The position numbers and the translations under genes are program-made. 64,000 nucleotides of DNA, taken from assembly GCF_003987065.1 (NCBI RefSeq), contig NZ_PIPY01000001.1, positions 248,001 to 312,000 on the forward strand, written 5' to 3'. Positions 55,802 through 64,000 of the stretch are shown here, in pieces. This DNA is from Pseudidiomarina insulisalsae. Its GTDB lineage: Bacteria > Pseudomonadota > Gammaproteobacteria > Enterobacterales > Alteromonadaceae. The notes beneath the pieces were generated by a model, which ran no database searches, was not told where the DNA came from, and worked only from the letters and a program-made list of their open reading frames with translations. Within the stretch, counting starts at the first letter, position 1. Each line of letters starts with the position of its first letter.

Positions 55802-56391
55802 GTAAATCGATGAACTTGCGTGAGCTTGATATCAATGAAATGCCATTTTGGCCCGCACCGTTTCGATTCGGTGCGCTGGTATTGTTGGTAGTCATCTGCC
55901 TGGGGTTAGCCCACTACTTTTTGCTTGCCGATGAATGGAGTGCGTATAAGCGTGAGCAAGCCAAAGAGCAACAGTTGAAAGATGATTACCGGGTGAAGTA
56001 TCAAACTGCAGTCAACCTGCCGGTATATCGTGAGCAATTGGATCAATTAAATCGTGATCTTGAAGTACTACTCGATATGCTGCCCTCTGATGACGAAACC
56101 GCGCGACTACTCGACGATATTACCCTTGTAGGCACGCGCAGCGGGCTTGAATTTGATCGCATTGAGTGGTTGCAGGCACAGCCGCGGGAATTTTATACCG
56201 CCTTGCCAATTCGCATTGACCTCAGCGGCGGCTATCATCAAATCGGTGAGTTTATTGGCCAAATCGCGGGCCTGCACAGAATTATTAACGTCAAAGACTT
56301 TACCTTGCAGTCAGCTGATTTTGACGATTCACTGACCCTGAACATTACCGCTGAAACTTATCGGCAAAAAACCTTGAGGGCAGAGCAATGA
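55798..56391 (+). CDS. pilO: Type IV pilus assembly protein PilO
   Basis: A 197-residue bitopic partner of PilN. A short cytoplasmic N-terminus contains LRELDINEMPFWPAPFR, a membrane helix lies at about 24-42, a coiled coil at about 50-95 and the periplasmic domain afterwards (FYTALPIRIDLSGGYHQIGEFIGQIAGLHRIINVKDF is its most conserved region, here quoted only in part: YHQIGEFIGQIAGLHRI). It aligns the inner-membrane platform with the PilQ secretin. The stop overlaps pilP by four bases. Confidence 0.94.
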   Translation: MSKSMNLRELDINEMPFWPAPFRFGALVLLVVICLGLAHYFLLADEWSAYKREQAKEQQLKDDYRVKYQTAVNLPVYREQLDQLNRDLEVLLDMLPSDDETARLLDDITLVGTRSGLEFDRIEWLQAQPREFYTALPIRIDLSGGYHQIGEFIGQIAGLHRIINVKDFTLQSADFDDSLTLNITAETYRQKTLRAEQ

Positions 56392-56933
56392 TAAAACGAC
56401 TCTCTCTCGTGTGTGTTGCAGTGACGGTATTAACAGCATGTAGTCAGGGCGGGCAGCAAGATCTTGTTGCCTTTACCGAGCAGGTAAAATCGACATCGGT
56501 TCCGAGTGCGCCGCCATTGCCTGAAATGCCGGAACTGGAACGGGTGAGCTATACCGGCACCAACTTTCGCAATCCGTTTCAACCAGCGCCGTTGAATGCA
56601 CCGGAACCGGGACAAAACACGCCCGGATGCCCGCAGCCCAATCTTGACCGTGAACGCGCCGAGCTTGAGTCGTTGGGCTTAGATCAATTCACTCTGGTCG
56701 GCACCATGCGTACTAATCAGAACGAAGGTCCGGTGGCTCTTGTCAGCACCAACCAAGGGCGCCTTTATCGCGTCGCGATGGGCGATTACATTGGCCTGAA
56801 CCTCGGTCAGGTCACACAAATTACACCAGAATTTATAATGATAACTGAATGGGTTCCAGCCGGTGATGGCTGTTGGCAACAACGAGATACCGCACTGCGC
56901 CTACCGGGTACACAAGGGAGTTCAGAGCTATGA
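56388..56933 (+). CDS. pilP: Type IV pilus lipoprotein PilP
   Basis: A 181-residue inner-membrane lipoprotein. The leader ends VTVLTAC with a lipobox cysteine near residue 18. A Pro-rich linker (SVPSAPPLPEMPELERV) and a C-terminal beta domain follow (LDQFTLVGTMRTN, GPVALVSTNQGRLYRVAMGDYIG, GCWQQRDTALRL), which binds the N-domains of PilQ and completes the PilNOP-PilQ connection. The pilQ ATG overlaps its stop by four bases. Confidence 0.94.
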   Translation: MIKRLSLVCVAVTVLTACSQGGQQDLVAFTEQVKSTSVPSAPPLPEMPELERVSYTGTNFRNPFQPAPLNAPEPGQNTPGCPQPNLDRERAELESLGLDQFTLVGTMRTNQNEGPVALVSTNQGRLYRVAMGDYIGLNLGQVTQITPEFIMITEWVPAGDGCWQQRDTALRLPGTQGSSEL

Positions 56934-59014
56934 CGTACGCAATCCGATTTCTAATGCTCACACTGTTGCTGCCGCTGGCAGCGAGTGCCAATGAGCTAGT
57001 GCGTATCGAACAGATTCCGCTGGCCAACGATCGCTTCAACCTGGAAGTACACTTCGATGAGGCGGTGAAGGCGCCGGTGGTGCGACGTAGTGAGGACCCG
57101 TTAGTCCATGAGTTTCTGCTGATGGGCACGGCCAATGAACTGCAGGACGGTGTGCAGCAGCTTGCCAGCCACCCGTTATTGCGTGACGTCTCTCTGGAGC
57201 AGCAACGCGAAGACACCTTGTTACGCGTCACTACCACAAAACCTTTAGAACACCTGATGAGCCGCTACGAAGGCGTCATGGTGCTGGTCTTTGTCGAAAG
57301 CGATGAGGCCACTCAGACACAAACCGCGGCAGTGACTACCACCGAGCCGACGGCTGAGGTAAATGAGCCAGAGCAGGCACCGGTGACCGAAGCTCCGGAG
57401 CAATATGAAGCCGAGCCACAACCTGCGGTGGTGACCACTTCAACCGTCGATACCAGCGAAGGCCCCAGCATTACCGATATCGACTTTACCCGTTTACCCG
57501 ACGACATTGCGCTGTTGCGGATTAACCTGAGCGATGAATCGATTGAGCATGAAGCTCGCGTGCGTGGGAACCGTCTGGAACTAACGTTATATGACACAGA
57601 TATTGCGAACGACCTGCTTTACGTGCTTGATGTCAGCCAGTTTGCAACGCCAATTGCACATATTGAAACCTTCCGCGAGGGTAATGACGCGGTAATTACT
57701 ATTACCGGTAAAACCGACTTCCGTCATCAGCTTGAGCAAATTGATGACTGGCTCAACCTGAAATTTGAAGAGCCCACCGAAGTGGTTGCAACTGACGGTT
57801 CGCAGCGACCTATTTCACTGAACTTCCAGAATGTGCCAGTGCGTCAGTTACTGCAGATTCTGGCGAATGAAAACGACCTGAACCTGGTCGCCAGTGAGTC
57901 GGTTTCGGGCAACATTACTTTACGCCTGGAAAACGTACCATGGGAGCGCGCCCTGAATACTATTTTGCGGGTGAAAGGTCTGTCGAGCCGCATGGATGGC
58001 AACATTCTGATTGTTGCGCCTGCTGACGAGCTGGCCGAGCGTGAAGCGCAGGAACTGGAAGCTAAGCAGCGTTTATCACAACTAGCGCCGCTGGAGAGTA
58101 CCTACATTCAGATCAACTACGCAAAAGCTGCTGATATTGCCGCAATTTTACGGACCGAGAGCTCGGATTTGCTTTCTGAGCGTGGTGCGGTGACGGTTGA
58201 TGAGCGTACCAATACCTTGCTGGTGCGTGACACTCCACGGCAAATCGAAGAGGTTGAGGCCATGGTCCGCACTCTCGATGTGGCGGTTAAACAGGTCGTC
58301 ATTGAAGCCCGTATGGTTACCGTTCGTGACAATATCAGCGACGAACTGGGTATTAACTGGGGCATCGGCAACGAAAATGCCGGCGGACCAGACCTGTGGG
58401 GTTCCAATACCAATACTTCAACTGATCTCAACGTGAATCTGCCGGTCACCAACCCGGCAGCAACCATCGGCTTCCAGATTGCTAAGCTTGCCGACGGCCG
58501 TATTCTGGACCTGGAACTGTCGGCACTTGAACGTGAAAACAAGGGCGAAGTTATTGCCAGCCCGCGGATTACCACCGCCAACCAGAAGAAAGCCTATATT
58601 GAGCAAGGTACCGAGATCCCATACGTGGAAAGCGCCTCGTCAGGTGCGACCTCAGTACAATTCAAAAAAGCCGTGCTGGGGCTGGAAGTGACGCCGCAGA
58701 TCACACCGGATAACCGCGTTATCATGGATCTGGTCATTACCCAGAATACCCGCGGTGAGACGGTTTCTACACCGACCGGCCCTGCGGTTTCTATCGATAC
58801 GCAAGAAATCGGTACCCAGGTGCTGGTGGAAAATGGCGAGACTATCGTGCTAGGTGGTATCTATCAGCAACAAATTCTGAACGATATTACCAAGGTGCCA
58901 GTACTGGGCGACATTCCCTACGTTGGTGTGTTGTTCCGTAACGATAGCCAGATTAATGAAAAGCGTGAATTACTTATCTTCGTGACGCCGCGAATTGTAA
59001 TGACAACGCCGTAA
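56930..59014 (+). CDS. pilQ: Type IV pilus secretin PilQ
   Basis: A 694-residue outer-membrane secretin through which the pilus passes. The signal peptide covers about 1-20 (ends LAASANE). AMIN domains that bind peptidoglycan lie at about 25-130 and 180-270, separated by a Thr/Glu/Pro-rich linker. The STN/N-domains (ISLNFQNVPVRQLLQILAN, then YAKAADIAAIL) precede the secretin core, VIASPRITTANQKKAYIEQG, VTPQITPDNRVIMDLVI and VENGETIVLGGIYQ. I start at the ATG at 56930 that overlaps pilP, because the longer frame would place 19 non-family residues before the signal peptide. Confidence 0.95.
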   Translation: MTYAIRFLMLTLLLPLAASANELVRIEQIPLANDRFNLEVHFDEAVKAPVVRRSEDPLVHEFLLMGTANELQDGVQQLASHPLLRDVSLEQQREDTLLRVTTTKPLEHLMSRYEGVMVLVFVESDEATQTQTAAVTTTEPTAEVNEPEQAPVTEAPEQYEAEPQPAVVTTSTVDTSEGPSITDIDFTRLPDDIALLRINLSDESIEHEARVRGNRLELTLYDTDIANDLLYVLDVSQFATPIAHIETFREGNDAVITITGKTDFRHQLEQIDDWLNLKFEEPTEVVATDGSQRPISLNFQNVPVRQLLQILANENDLNLVASESVSGNITLRLENVPWERALNTILRVKGLSSRMDGNILIVAPADELAEREAQELEAKQRLSQLAPLESTYIQINYAKAADIAAILRTESSDLLSERGAVTVDERTNTLLVRDTPRQIEEVEAMVRTLDVAVKQVVIEARMVTVRDNISDELGINWGIGNENAGGPDLWGSNTNTSTDLNVNLPVTNPAATIGFQIAKLADGRILDLELSALERENKGEVIASPRITTANQKKAYIEQGTEIPYVESASSGATSVQFKKAVLGLEVTPQITPDNRVIMDLVITQNTRGETVSTPTGPAVSIDTQEIGTQVLVENGETIVLGGIYQQQILNDITKVPVLGDIPYVGVLFRNDSQINEKRELLIFVTPRIVMTTP

Positions 59015-59017
59015 TCC

Positions 59018-59046
59018 TTGCTTAAATGGCTGTGACTTGCGATAAT
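59018..59046 (+). promoter_or_regulatory. Promoter of aroK-aroB
   Basis: TTGCTT, 17 bases, then GATAAT preceded by TGC (an extended -10). The leader to the aroK ATG is about 85 bases. GCTGTGACT in the spacer (59029-59037) pairs with AGTCACAGC at 59102-59110. No other element is seen in the 123-base gap. Confidence 0.6.
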
Positions 59047-59137
59047 CCCGCCTCTTTTTGGTTGGGTTAAGGAAGGTCAGACAGACACTCCGGATTCCGT
59101 GAGTCACAGCTATTAAACGGTGATGTAAAGCAAAGAT

Positions 59138-59656
59138 ATGGCTGAAAAACGTAACATTTTCCTGGTAGGCCCCATGGGGGCTGGCAAAAGCACCATTGGC
59201 CGGCAATTAGCCCGGCAACTTCATCTGGAATTCTTCGATTCTGACTCTGAAATTGAGCGCCGCACCGGTGCTGATATCGCCTGGGTCTTTGAGCTGGAAG
59301 GTGAAGAAGGTTTTCGTGCGCGCGAAGAAAAGGTTATCGAAGAATTGACGGAAAATACCGGTATTGTATTGGCGACCGGCGGTGGCTCTATTCTGAGCAA
59401 AGAAAGCCGTAACCGCTTATCTGCCCGCGGTATTGTGGTGTATTTACAGACCCCTATTGAAAAGCAGTTAGCGCGCACACAGCGTGACAAACGCCGTCCG
59501 TTAATTGCTGAAGCGGATGACCCGCGTGCCGTATTGGAAGAGCTGGCTGAACAACGCAATCCGCTCTATGAAGAAATTGCCGATGTCGTCGTTCGCACCG
59601 ACGAGCAAAGCGCGAAGTTTGTCGTCGACAAAATTATCGAACAAGTGGGGCTATAA
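59138..59656 (+). CDS. aroK: Shikimate kinase I
   Basis: A 172-residue kinase of the shikimate pathway (E. coli AroK 173). Walker A is [15 protein letters not shown] (about 11-25), the shikimate-binding DxD is [21 protein letters not shown] binds shikimate, and the adenine lid holds QRDKRRPLI. It precedes aroB by 14 bases. The pilQ-aroK-aroB order is common to many gammaproteobacteria. Confidence 0.96.
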   Translation: MAEKRNIFLVGPMGAGKSTIGRQLARQLHLEFFDSDSEIERRTGADIAWVFELEGEEGFRAREEKVIEELTENTGIVLATGGGSILSKESRNRLSARGIVVYLQTPIEKQLARTQRDKRRPLIAEADDPRAVLEELAEQRNPLYEEIADVVVRTDEQSAKFVVDKIIEQVGL

Positions 59657-59670
59657 CCCCGGAGCTACTC

Positions 59671-60786
59671 ATGCATTCCACGCAAGCCACCAGCCAAACC
59701 ACTGTCTCGTGCATTCAAGTAGGGCTTGCGGAGCGTAGCTACCCCATTTATATCGGCCGGCAGTTGTATCAGCAGCTGCCCGACCTGCTACCTAACCTGC
59801 CGCGGCAAATCTGTATTGTCACCAATGCCACTGTCGCAGCGCACTATCTGGGCGCGATACGCGCACAACTGCCCGCCGAAGCGCAGCTGCTGGTGCATGA
59901 AATTGCCGATGGCGAACATGCGAAAAGCCTGAGCACCTATGGCGAGGTGATGGACACACTAATTCACGCTAACTTTAACCGCGATTGCGCTATTTTGGCC
60001 TTAGGCGGCGGTGTGGTCGGTGATCTTGCGGGTCTTGTCGCAGCTACCTATCAGCGCGGTGTCGACTTTTATCAGCTACCGACGACGCTGCTGGCACAGG
60101 TCGACTCGTCGGTAGGCGGCAAAACGGCCATTAATCACCCCGGTGGTAAAAATCTGATCGGCGCTTTTTATCAGCCCAAAGCGGTGGTGATCAGCACCGA
60201 CTGCCTGAGCACACTTGAAGCCCGTGACTTTGCCTGCGGTCTGGCAGAAATTGTGAAGTACGGCATAATTTACGACGGCGACTTCTTTACCTGGCTCGAA
60301 GACAACCACAGTCAGTTAGCCGCCCGTGACGAACAGGCACTTGCCTACGCCATTCGCCGCTCGTGTGAAATTAAAGCCGAAATTGTGGCACAAGACGAAC
60401 GTGAGCAAGGCTTACGTGCCTTACTGAACCTGGGTCACACCTTTGGTCACGCCATTGAAGCGGAATACTACGACAGTTGGCGTCACGGCGAAGCGGTTGC
60501 CGCGGGTACGGTCATTGCCGCACATTTTATGCAGCAAGCCGGTGAATTGCATAGCACCGACGTCGAGCGTATTGAGCGCCTGCTCAGTAGCTTTGAACTA
60601 CCCACACTTGCGCCGCAACTCAGCGAAACCCTGTGGCAACAGCGCATGCAACGTGATAAAAAGGTACAGGCTGGGCGCTTGCGATTGGTACTGCCAACCC
60701 GCATTGGTGCCGCTGAACTGCGCACGGTGACCGACTGGCCAGCTGTTTGGGCTGCTATCTGTCGGGTAACCGAATCGTCTCAATAG
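59671..60786 (+). CDS. aroB: 3-dehydroquinate synthase
   Basis: A 371-residue NAD- and metal-dependent enzyme, second step of the shikimate pathway. Conserved runs are LGGGVVGDLAGLVAATYQRG, PTTLLAQVDSSVGGKTAIN, the metal-site Glu and His in GLAEIVKYGI, NLGHTFGHAIEAE and WRHGEAVAAG. The N-terminus is about ten residues longer than E. coli AroB (362). If the first ATG is used it starts MHSTQATSQTTVSCIQVGLAE. GGAGC lies just upstream. dam follows after 15 bases; damX is absent. Confidence 0.96.
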   Translation: MHSTQATSQTTVSCIQVGLAERSYPIYIGRQLYQQLPDLLPNLPRQICIVTNATVAAHYLGAIRAQLPAEAQLLVHEIADGEHAKSLSTYGEVMDTLIHANFNRDCAILALGGGVVGDLAGLVAATYQRGVDFYQLPTTLLAQVDSSVGGKTAINHPGGKNLIGAFYQPKAVVISTDCLSTLEARDFACGLAEIVKYGIIYDGDFFTWLEDNHSQLAARDEQALAYAIRRSCEIKAEIVAQDEREQGLRALLNLGHTFGHAIEAEYYDSWRHGEAVAAGTVIAAHFMQQAGELHSTDVERIERLLSSFELPTLAPQLSETLWQQRMQRDKKVQAGRLRLVLPTRIGAAELRTVTDWPAVWAAICRVTESSQ

Positions 60787-60801
60787 GTTTGGACCCTTAC
60801 G

Positions 60802-61677
60802 GTGAAGAAAAAGAATCGCGCCTTTCTGAAATGGGCGGGCGGCAAATACAACCTCATCGAACCTATCACGGCCCTGCTACCTGAAGGCAATAAGCTGGTG
60901 GAGCCTTTTGTCGGGGCCGGCTCGGTATTTCTGAATACCGACTACCCCAGCTACGTGCTGAACGACGTCAATCCTGATCTCATCAGTCTGTTTAAAATCA
61001 TCAAACGGCGTCCGCAGACCTTTATTAACGACGCCCGTAAGCTGTTTGCTGACAGCACTAACTCAGATCAGGCTTATTATGCCTTGCGTAAGAGCTTTAA
61101 TCGCAGCCAGGACGATTACGTGCGCGCGTTGCTGTTTCTTTACCTGAACCGACATGGCTACAACGGTCTATGCCGTTATAACCGCTCGGGACAATTCAAT
61201 GTGCCCTTTGGTCAGTACCGTAAGCCCTATTTCCCGCAGGCGGAAATTGAGATCTTCGCCGAAAAAGCGCAGCGGGCAGTATTTACCTGTATGAGTTTTG
61301 AAAAAGTCTTCCGCCGCGCCCGCAAAGGTGATGTGGTGTACTGCGATCCGCCTTACGCTCCGCTTACCGCAACCGCGAACTTTACCAGTTATGCTACCGC
61401 CGGCTTTAGCCTTGATCAACAACATGAGCTGGCCCGCCGCGCGGCCCACGCCGCACATAAACGCGGCATTCCGGTCTTGATCAGCAATCATGACACTGAT
61501 CTGACCCGCTTACTTTATGCCGACGCAGACTTAAAGACCTTGCAGGTCGCGCGTTTTATCAGCCCCAAAGCCGATGGCCGCACCAAGGTTGCGGAGCTAC
61601 TGGCTTTATACACGCCGAGCGTTGCCGCAAGTAACGTGATTTCTCTGGCCCAAGTTAAACGAAAGGTTGCCCGATGA
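60802..61677 (+). CDS. dam: DNA adenine methyltransferase Dam (GATC)
   Basis: A 291-residue N6-adenine methylase, N12-class. The SAM-binding motif is FLKWAGGKYNLIEPI (about 9-23) with FVGAGSVFLNTDY; the catalytic motif is DPPY in VVYCDPPYAPLTATANF. The target-recognition region NRHGYNGLCRYNRSGQFNVPFGQY is as in Dam. The start is GTG at 60802; E. coli Dam is 278 residues and the extra length is a C-terminal tail (after about 275). It follows aroB directly and its stop overlaps the next gene by four bases. Confidence 0.95.
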   Translation: MKKKNRAFLKWAGGKYNLIEPITALLPEGNKLVEPFVGAGSVFLNTDYPSYVLNDVNPDLISLFKIIKRRPQTFINDARKLFADSTNSDQAYYALRKSFNRSQDDYVRALLFLYLNRHGYNGLCRYNRSGQFNVPFGQYRKPYFPQAEIEIFAEKAQRAVFTCMSFEKVFRRARKGDVVYCDPPYAPLTATANFTSYATAGFSLDQQHELARRAAHAAHKRGIPVLISNHDTDLTRLLYADADLKTLQVARFISPKADGRTKVAELLALYTPSVAASNVISLAQVKRKVAR

Positions 61678-62129
61678 GTCAGAATGTTGATTGGCAAGTG
61701 AAAGCCTTCGCCGACCTAACCACAAAAGAACTCTATGACCTGCTGCAGTTGCGTCAGGAGGTTTTCGTGGTTGAACAAACCTGTCCGTACCTTGACGCGG
61801 ACGGTCTTGACGATCAGGCGTTTCACCTGATCGGCCGCGACCAGCAACAACACATCGTTGCCTATGCCCGTTTGTTTTTACCTACAACCGCGCAGCCCTA
61901 TAGTCGTATCGGCCGCGTCATCAGCGCCGGCAAGGTTCGTCGCCAGGGGCTTGGTCAAGAACTGATGCGCCGCGCGATTGAGTGGTGTCAGACACAAGCT
62001 GCTGATGCGCCCATTCGGCTTGGAGCACAGGTCTACCTGCGCGCTTTTTACCAGAGTTTTGGCTTTAAGGAAATCAGCGACGAATATCTTGAAGACGATA
62101 TTCCGCACGTCGATATGGAGCGCGACTGA
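61674..62129 (+). CDS. elaA: GNAT acetyltransferase, ElaA-like
   Basis: A 151-residue acetyltransferase of the ElaA group. The family start is WQVKAFADLTTKELYDLLQLR followed by EVFVVEQTCPYLDADGLD, and the acetyl-CoA loop is VISAGKVRRQGLGQELMRRA. ElaA has no firmly established substrate. The residue range 85-100 binds the cofactor pyrophosphate. Start ATGA overlaps the dam stop and its own stop shares one base with rsmJ (TGATG), so the group dam-elaA-rsmJ-yhiN-like is one transcript. Confidence 0.88.
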   Translation: MSQNVDWQVKAFADLTTKELYDLLQLRQEVFVVEQTCPYLDADGLDDQAFHLIGRDQQQHIVAYARLFLPTTAQPYSRIGRVISAGKVRRQGLGQELMRRAIEWCQTQAADAPIRLGAQVYLRAFYQSFGFKEISDEYLEDDIPHVDMERD

Positions 62130-62788
62130 TGAGCCCCGCGCCATCATTTTCCTTAGTCGTGACCGATGCCGGGCTGGGTTTAAGCTGGCATGAACACCCC
62201 GAAATGAAACCGCTGACCGTTGATTTTTTAAGTGGTAAGCAAGCCTACCGTGGCCAACAGGCCAATAAAAAAGACGAAGCCATTGCTCGCGCCTGTATGA
62301 TCAGCCGCCCGGTCACCGTGCTGGACGCGACCGCAGGTCTTGCCCGTGACGCCTGGGTATTAGTGCAATTAGGCGCGAAGGTAACCTTGAACGAGCGCCA
62401 GCCACTGGTGCGTGCCCTGCTTGACGATGCCCTGCAACGCCTGCACGCCGCGCAACCTGAGTATCAGCAACGGCTACAGCTTGCTCCGGCGCGGGCGCTT
62501 GGCGACTTCGCCGCGGACAGTTTTGATGTGGTCTATCTTGACCCCATGTATCCTAAAGGCGACCGCAAGCAAAAAGCGACCGTGAAAAAAGACATGCAAA
62601 TGTTTCAGCAGCTGGTTGGCAGTGACGCCGACGCCGATGCGCTGCTCGCACCCGCCTGTCGCGTGGCGCGCCGCCGCGTCGTGGTAAAACGCCCACTCCA
62701 TGCCGACTTCTTGGCCGGCCGCCGACCTGATCATCAGGTGATCAGCAAAAAGCATCGCTTTGACATTTACCTCAGCAGGCAGTCATGA
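62129..62788 (+). CDS. rsmJ: 16S rRNA (guanine(1516)-N2)-methyltransferase RsmJ
   Basis: A 219-residue methylase of 16S rRNA (E. coli 250). The SAM-binding region is VTVLDATAGLARDAWVLVQLG and the catalytic-site motif DVVYLDPMYPKGDRKQKA. The conserved FLSGKQAYRGQQANKKDE region precedes them. The N-terminus is shorter than in E. coli. The start overlaps the elaA-like stop by one base and the end overlaps the next gene by four. Confidence 0.93.
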   Translation: MSPAPSFSLVVTDAGLGLSWHEHPEMKPLTVDFLSGKQAYRGQQANKKDEAIARACMISRPVTVLDATAGLARDAWVLVQLGAKVTLNERQPLVRALLDDALQRLHAAQPEYQQRLQLAPARALGDFAADSFDVVYLDPMYPKGDRKQKATVKKDMQMFQQLVGSDADADALLAPACRVARRRVVVKRPLHADFLAGRRPDHQVISKKHRFDIYLSRQS

Positions 62789-63978
62789 GTTCTGTTCAGC
62801 ACTACGACGTAATTATTATTGGTGCCGGCGCAGCAGGTTTGCATTGCGCCTGGCAAGCCGCAGCCAAAGGCCTGAAAGTCATGCTGGTAGATCATGCCAA
62901 ACAGGCGGGCAAGAAGATTCTGATTTCCGGCGGTGGACGCTGTAATTTCACCAATCTCTACGCCAGTCCCGAGAATTACCTGTCGAACAACCCACATTTT
63001 TGTAAGTCAGCGCTCAGTCGTTACACCCAGTGGGACTTTATCGCCTTGGTCGAAAAGCACGGTATTGCCTATCACGAAAAAACGCTCGGCCAACTATTCT
63101 GTGATGACAGCGCCAAAGCCATTGTCCATATGCTATTGGACGAGTGCGCGCAGTACGGTGCAAAAGTTCAGTTACGCACCGATATAGAATCGGTTACCTA
63201 TGAGGCTGAGCAGTACCGCGTGCAAACCTCACAAGGCAGCCTACAAGCACCCCAGTTGGTCGTGGCCTGTGGCGGCCTGTCGATGCCCAAGCTCGGCGCA
63301 ACGCCGCTGGGTTATCAATTGGCTGAGCAATTTGGTCATACTATTTTGCCGGTGCGCGCGGGCCTGGTGCCCTTTACGCTGCATGAACAACAGAAGCAAG
63401 CCTACAGTGAACTCTCAGGCTTATCGCTCGATGTGGTGGCGACTAACGAGCGCGCCAGCTTCAAAGAGGCCATGTTATTCACTCACCGTGGCCTGAGCGG
63501 CCCGGCAATGCTGCAAATCTCCTCCTATTGGCAGCCCGGTGAAACCTTTTATGTTGATCTGCTGCCCGGTCGTGACGCCCTGACCGAGTTACAGCGTTTG
63601 AAGCAACACCACCCCCGGCAGAGTCTGCGCACCGCGCTCCAGCAATGGTTCCCAAAGCGCTTTGCGCTGACCTTTGCAGATCAGCAAGGGTGGCCTGACC
63701 GTAATTTGGCTGACTGTAGCAACGCGCTGTTAGAAAATGTCGCCAGCCAATTGCAAAACTGGCCCGTCAAACCTAACGGCACCGAAGGCTATCGTACTGC
63801 CGAAGTCACCCTCGGCGGCGTGGATACCGACCAGTTAAGCTCGAAAACCATGGCCAGTAAGCTACAGCCGGGTCTGTTCTTCATTGGCGAAGTGGTGGAC
63901 GTGACCGGCTGGCTGGGCGGCTATAACTTCCAATGGGCATGGGCCAGCGCCCACGCCTGCGCGGAAAGTCTCAGTTAA
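62785..63978 (+). CDS. NAD(P)/FAD-dependent oxidoreductase, YhiN/HI0933 family
   Basis: A 397-residue flavoprotein. The FAD-binding fold starts VIIIGAGAAGLHCAWQAAAKG and the family-specific GKKILISGGGRCNFTNL follows. The middle insertion domain carries GLVPFTL and FTHRGLSGPAMLQISSYW. The C-terminus closes the FAD site with GLFFIGEVVDVTGWLGGYNFQWAWASA. The natural reaction is unknown for the YhiN group; members are related to BaiN and to RdsA-like proteins. It is the last gene of the dam group and the remaining 22 bases to the window end hold nothing visible. Confidence 0.88.
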   Translation: MSSVQHYDVIIIGAGAAGLHCAWQAAAKGLKVMLVDHAKQAGKKILISGGGRCNFTNLYASPENYLSNNPHFCKSALSRYTQWDFIALVEKHGIAYHEKTLGQLFCDDSAKAIVHMLLDECAQYGAKVQLRTDIESVTYEAEQYRVQTSQGSLQAPQLVVACGGLSMPKLGATPLGYQLAEQFGHTILPVRAGLVPFTLHEQQKQAYSELSGLSLDVVATNERASFKEAMLFTHRGLSGPAMLQISSYWQPGETFYVDLLPGRDALTELQRLKQHHPRQSLRTALQQWFPKRFALTFADQQGWPDRNLADCSNALLENVASQLQNWPVKPNGTEGYRTAEVTLGGVDTDQLSSKTMASKLQPGLFFIGEVVDVTGWLGGYNFQWAWASAHACAESLS

Positions 63979-64000
63979 GCAAACCAGTCATGGCTCTTCT

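Noticed and set aside
58117-58581. A 154-codon open frame antisense to pilQ.
   Set aside because: Ser/Arg/Val-rich shadow without motifs inside a well-supported gene.
1-64000. CRISPR arrays, tRNA or rRNA genes, insertion sequences, prophage or toxin-antitoxin modules.
   Set aside because: No regularly spaced repeats, no cloverleaf-like gap sequence and no transposase or integrase were seen. Nearly all space is filled by recognisable chromosomal genes.

Overview
The window is a stretch of gammaproteobacterial chromosome with about 59 tightly packed protein genes, no rRNA or tRNA, no insertion sequence and no CRISPR array that I could see. Gene content and gene order fit a marine member of the Alteromonadales, most likely Idiomarina/Pseudidiomarina. 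The pointers are the argCBFG-argH(A) cluster with a fused lyase/acetyltransferase, a complete hut cluster, pilMNOPQ-aroK-aroB-dam, glnA-ntrBC, and RND and c-di-GMP genes between core genes. The genus is an inference; no search was run.

Layout. 1-4.1 kb: end of trmL, fieF, then on the minus strand cpxR-cpxA-pldB. 4.2-9.0 kb: the nitrogen module glnA, a DUF4124 secreted protein, ntrB and ntrC, with a textbook sigma-54 promoter and two NtrC operators before glnA and a third perfect NtrC operator inside the start of ntrB. 9.0-13.1 kb: a two-gene RND efflux operon. 13.3-20.4 kb: a GGDEF/EAL protein, typA, a Cache-GGDEF cyclase, a hemolysin III family protein and a small conserved protein. 20.6-23.7 kb: an AcrR-like repressor with its own operator, then a minus-strand group (SDR, DUF2959 lipoprotein, FMN reductase, MgtC). 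23.8-26.2 kb: yihY-dtd-yiiD and a DksA/TraR-type zinc-finger protein. 26.2-33.0 kb: histidine utilisation (hutH, hutU, hutC, hutI, hutG) and rraA. 33.1-40.1 kb: hslUV, ftsN-like, argS, priA, rpmE. 40.3-42.5 kb: malic enzyme and two small membrane or lipoprotein genes of unknown role. 42.7-51.5 kb: arginine operon, metJ and metL. 51.5-59.0 kb: mrcA (PBP1A) divergent from the type IV pilus assembly operon pilMNOPQ. 59.1-64.0 kb: aroK, aroB, dam, elaA-like, rsmJ and a YhiN-family flavoprotein.

How the parts work together. The nitrogen region is a self-contained circuit: NtrB/NtrC act on glnA through sigma-54 and probably on their own transcription. The hut genes degrade histidine to glutamate and formamide under HutC, feeding the same nitrogen pool. 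The arginine operon carries an ARG box and the metJ/metL gap carries tandem imperfect met boxes. The pil genes build the secretin and inner-membrane alignment complex of type IV pili, next to the peptidoglycan synthase PBP1A as in many gammaproteobacteria.

No obviously new multi-gene system is present: this is mostly core genome. The most unusual signals are small in scale. They are an NtrC operator embedded in the ntrB reading frame, two convergent gene pairs whose overlapping stop codons sit at the centre of long perfect palindromes (so the paired proteins end in the same residues), a typA terminator written inside the neighbouring cyclase gene, an inverted repeat over the -10 of the RND operon, and hutG placed directly behind rraA. 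No intergenic gap exceeds about 290 bases.
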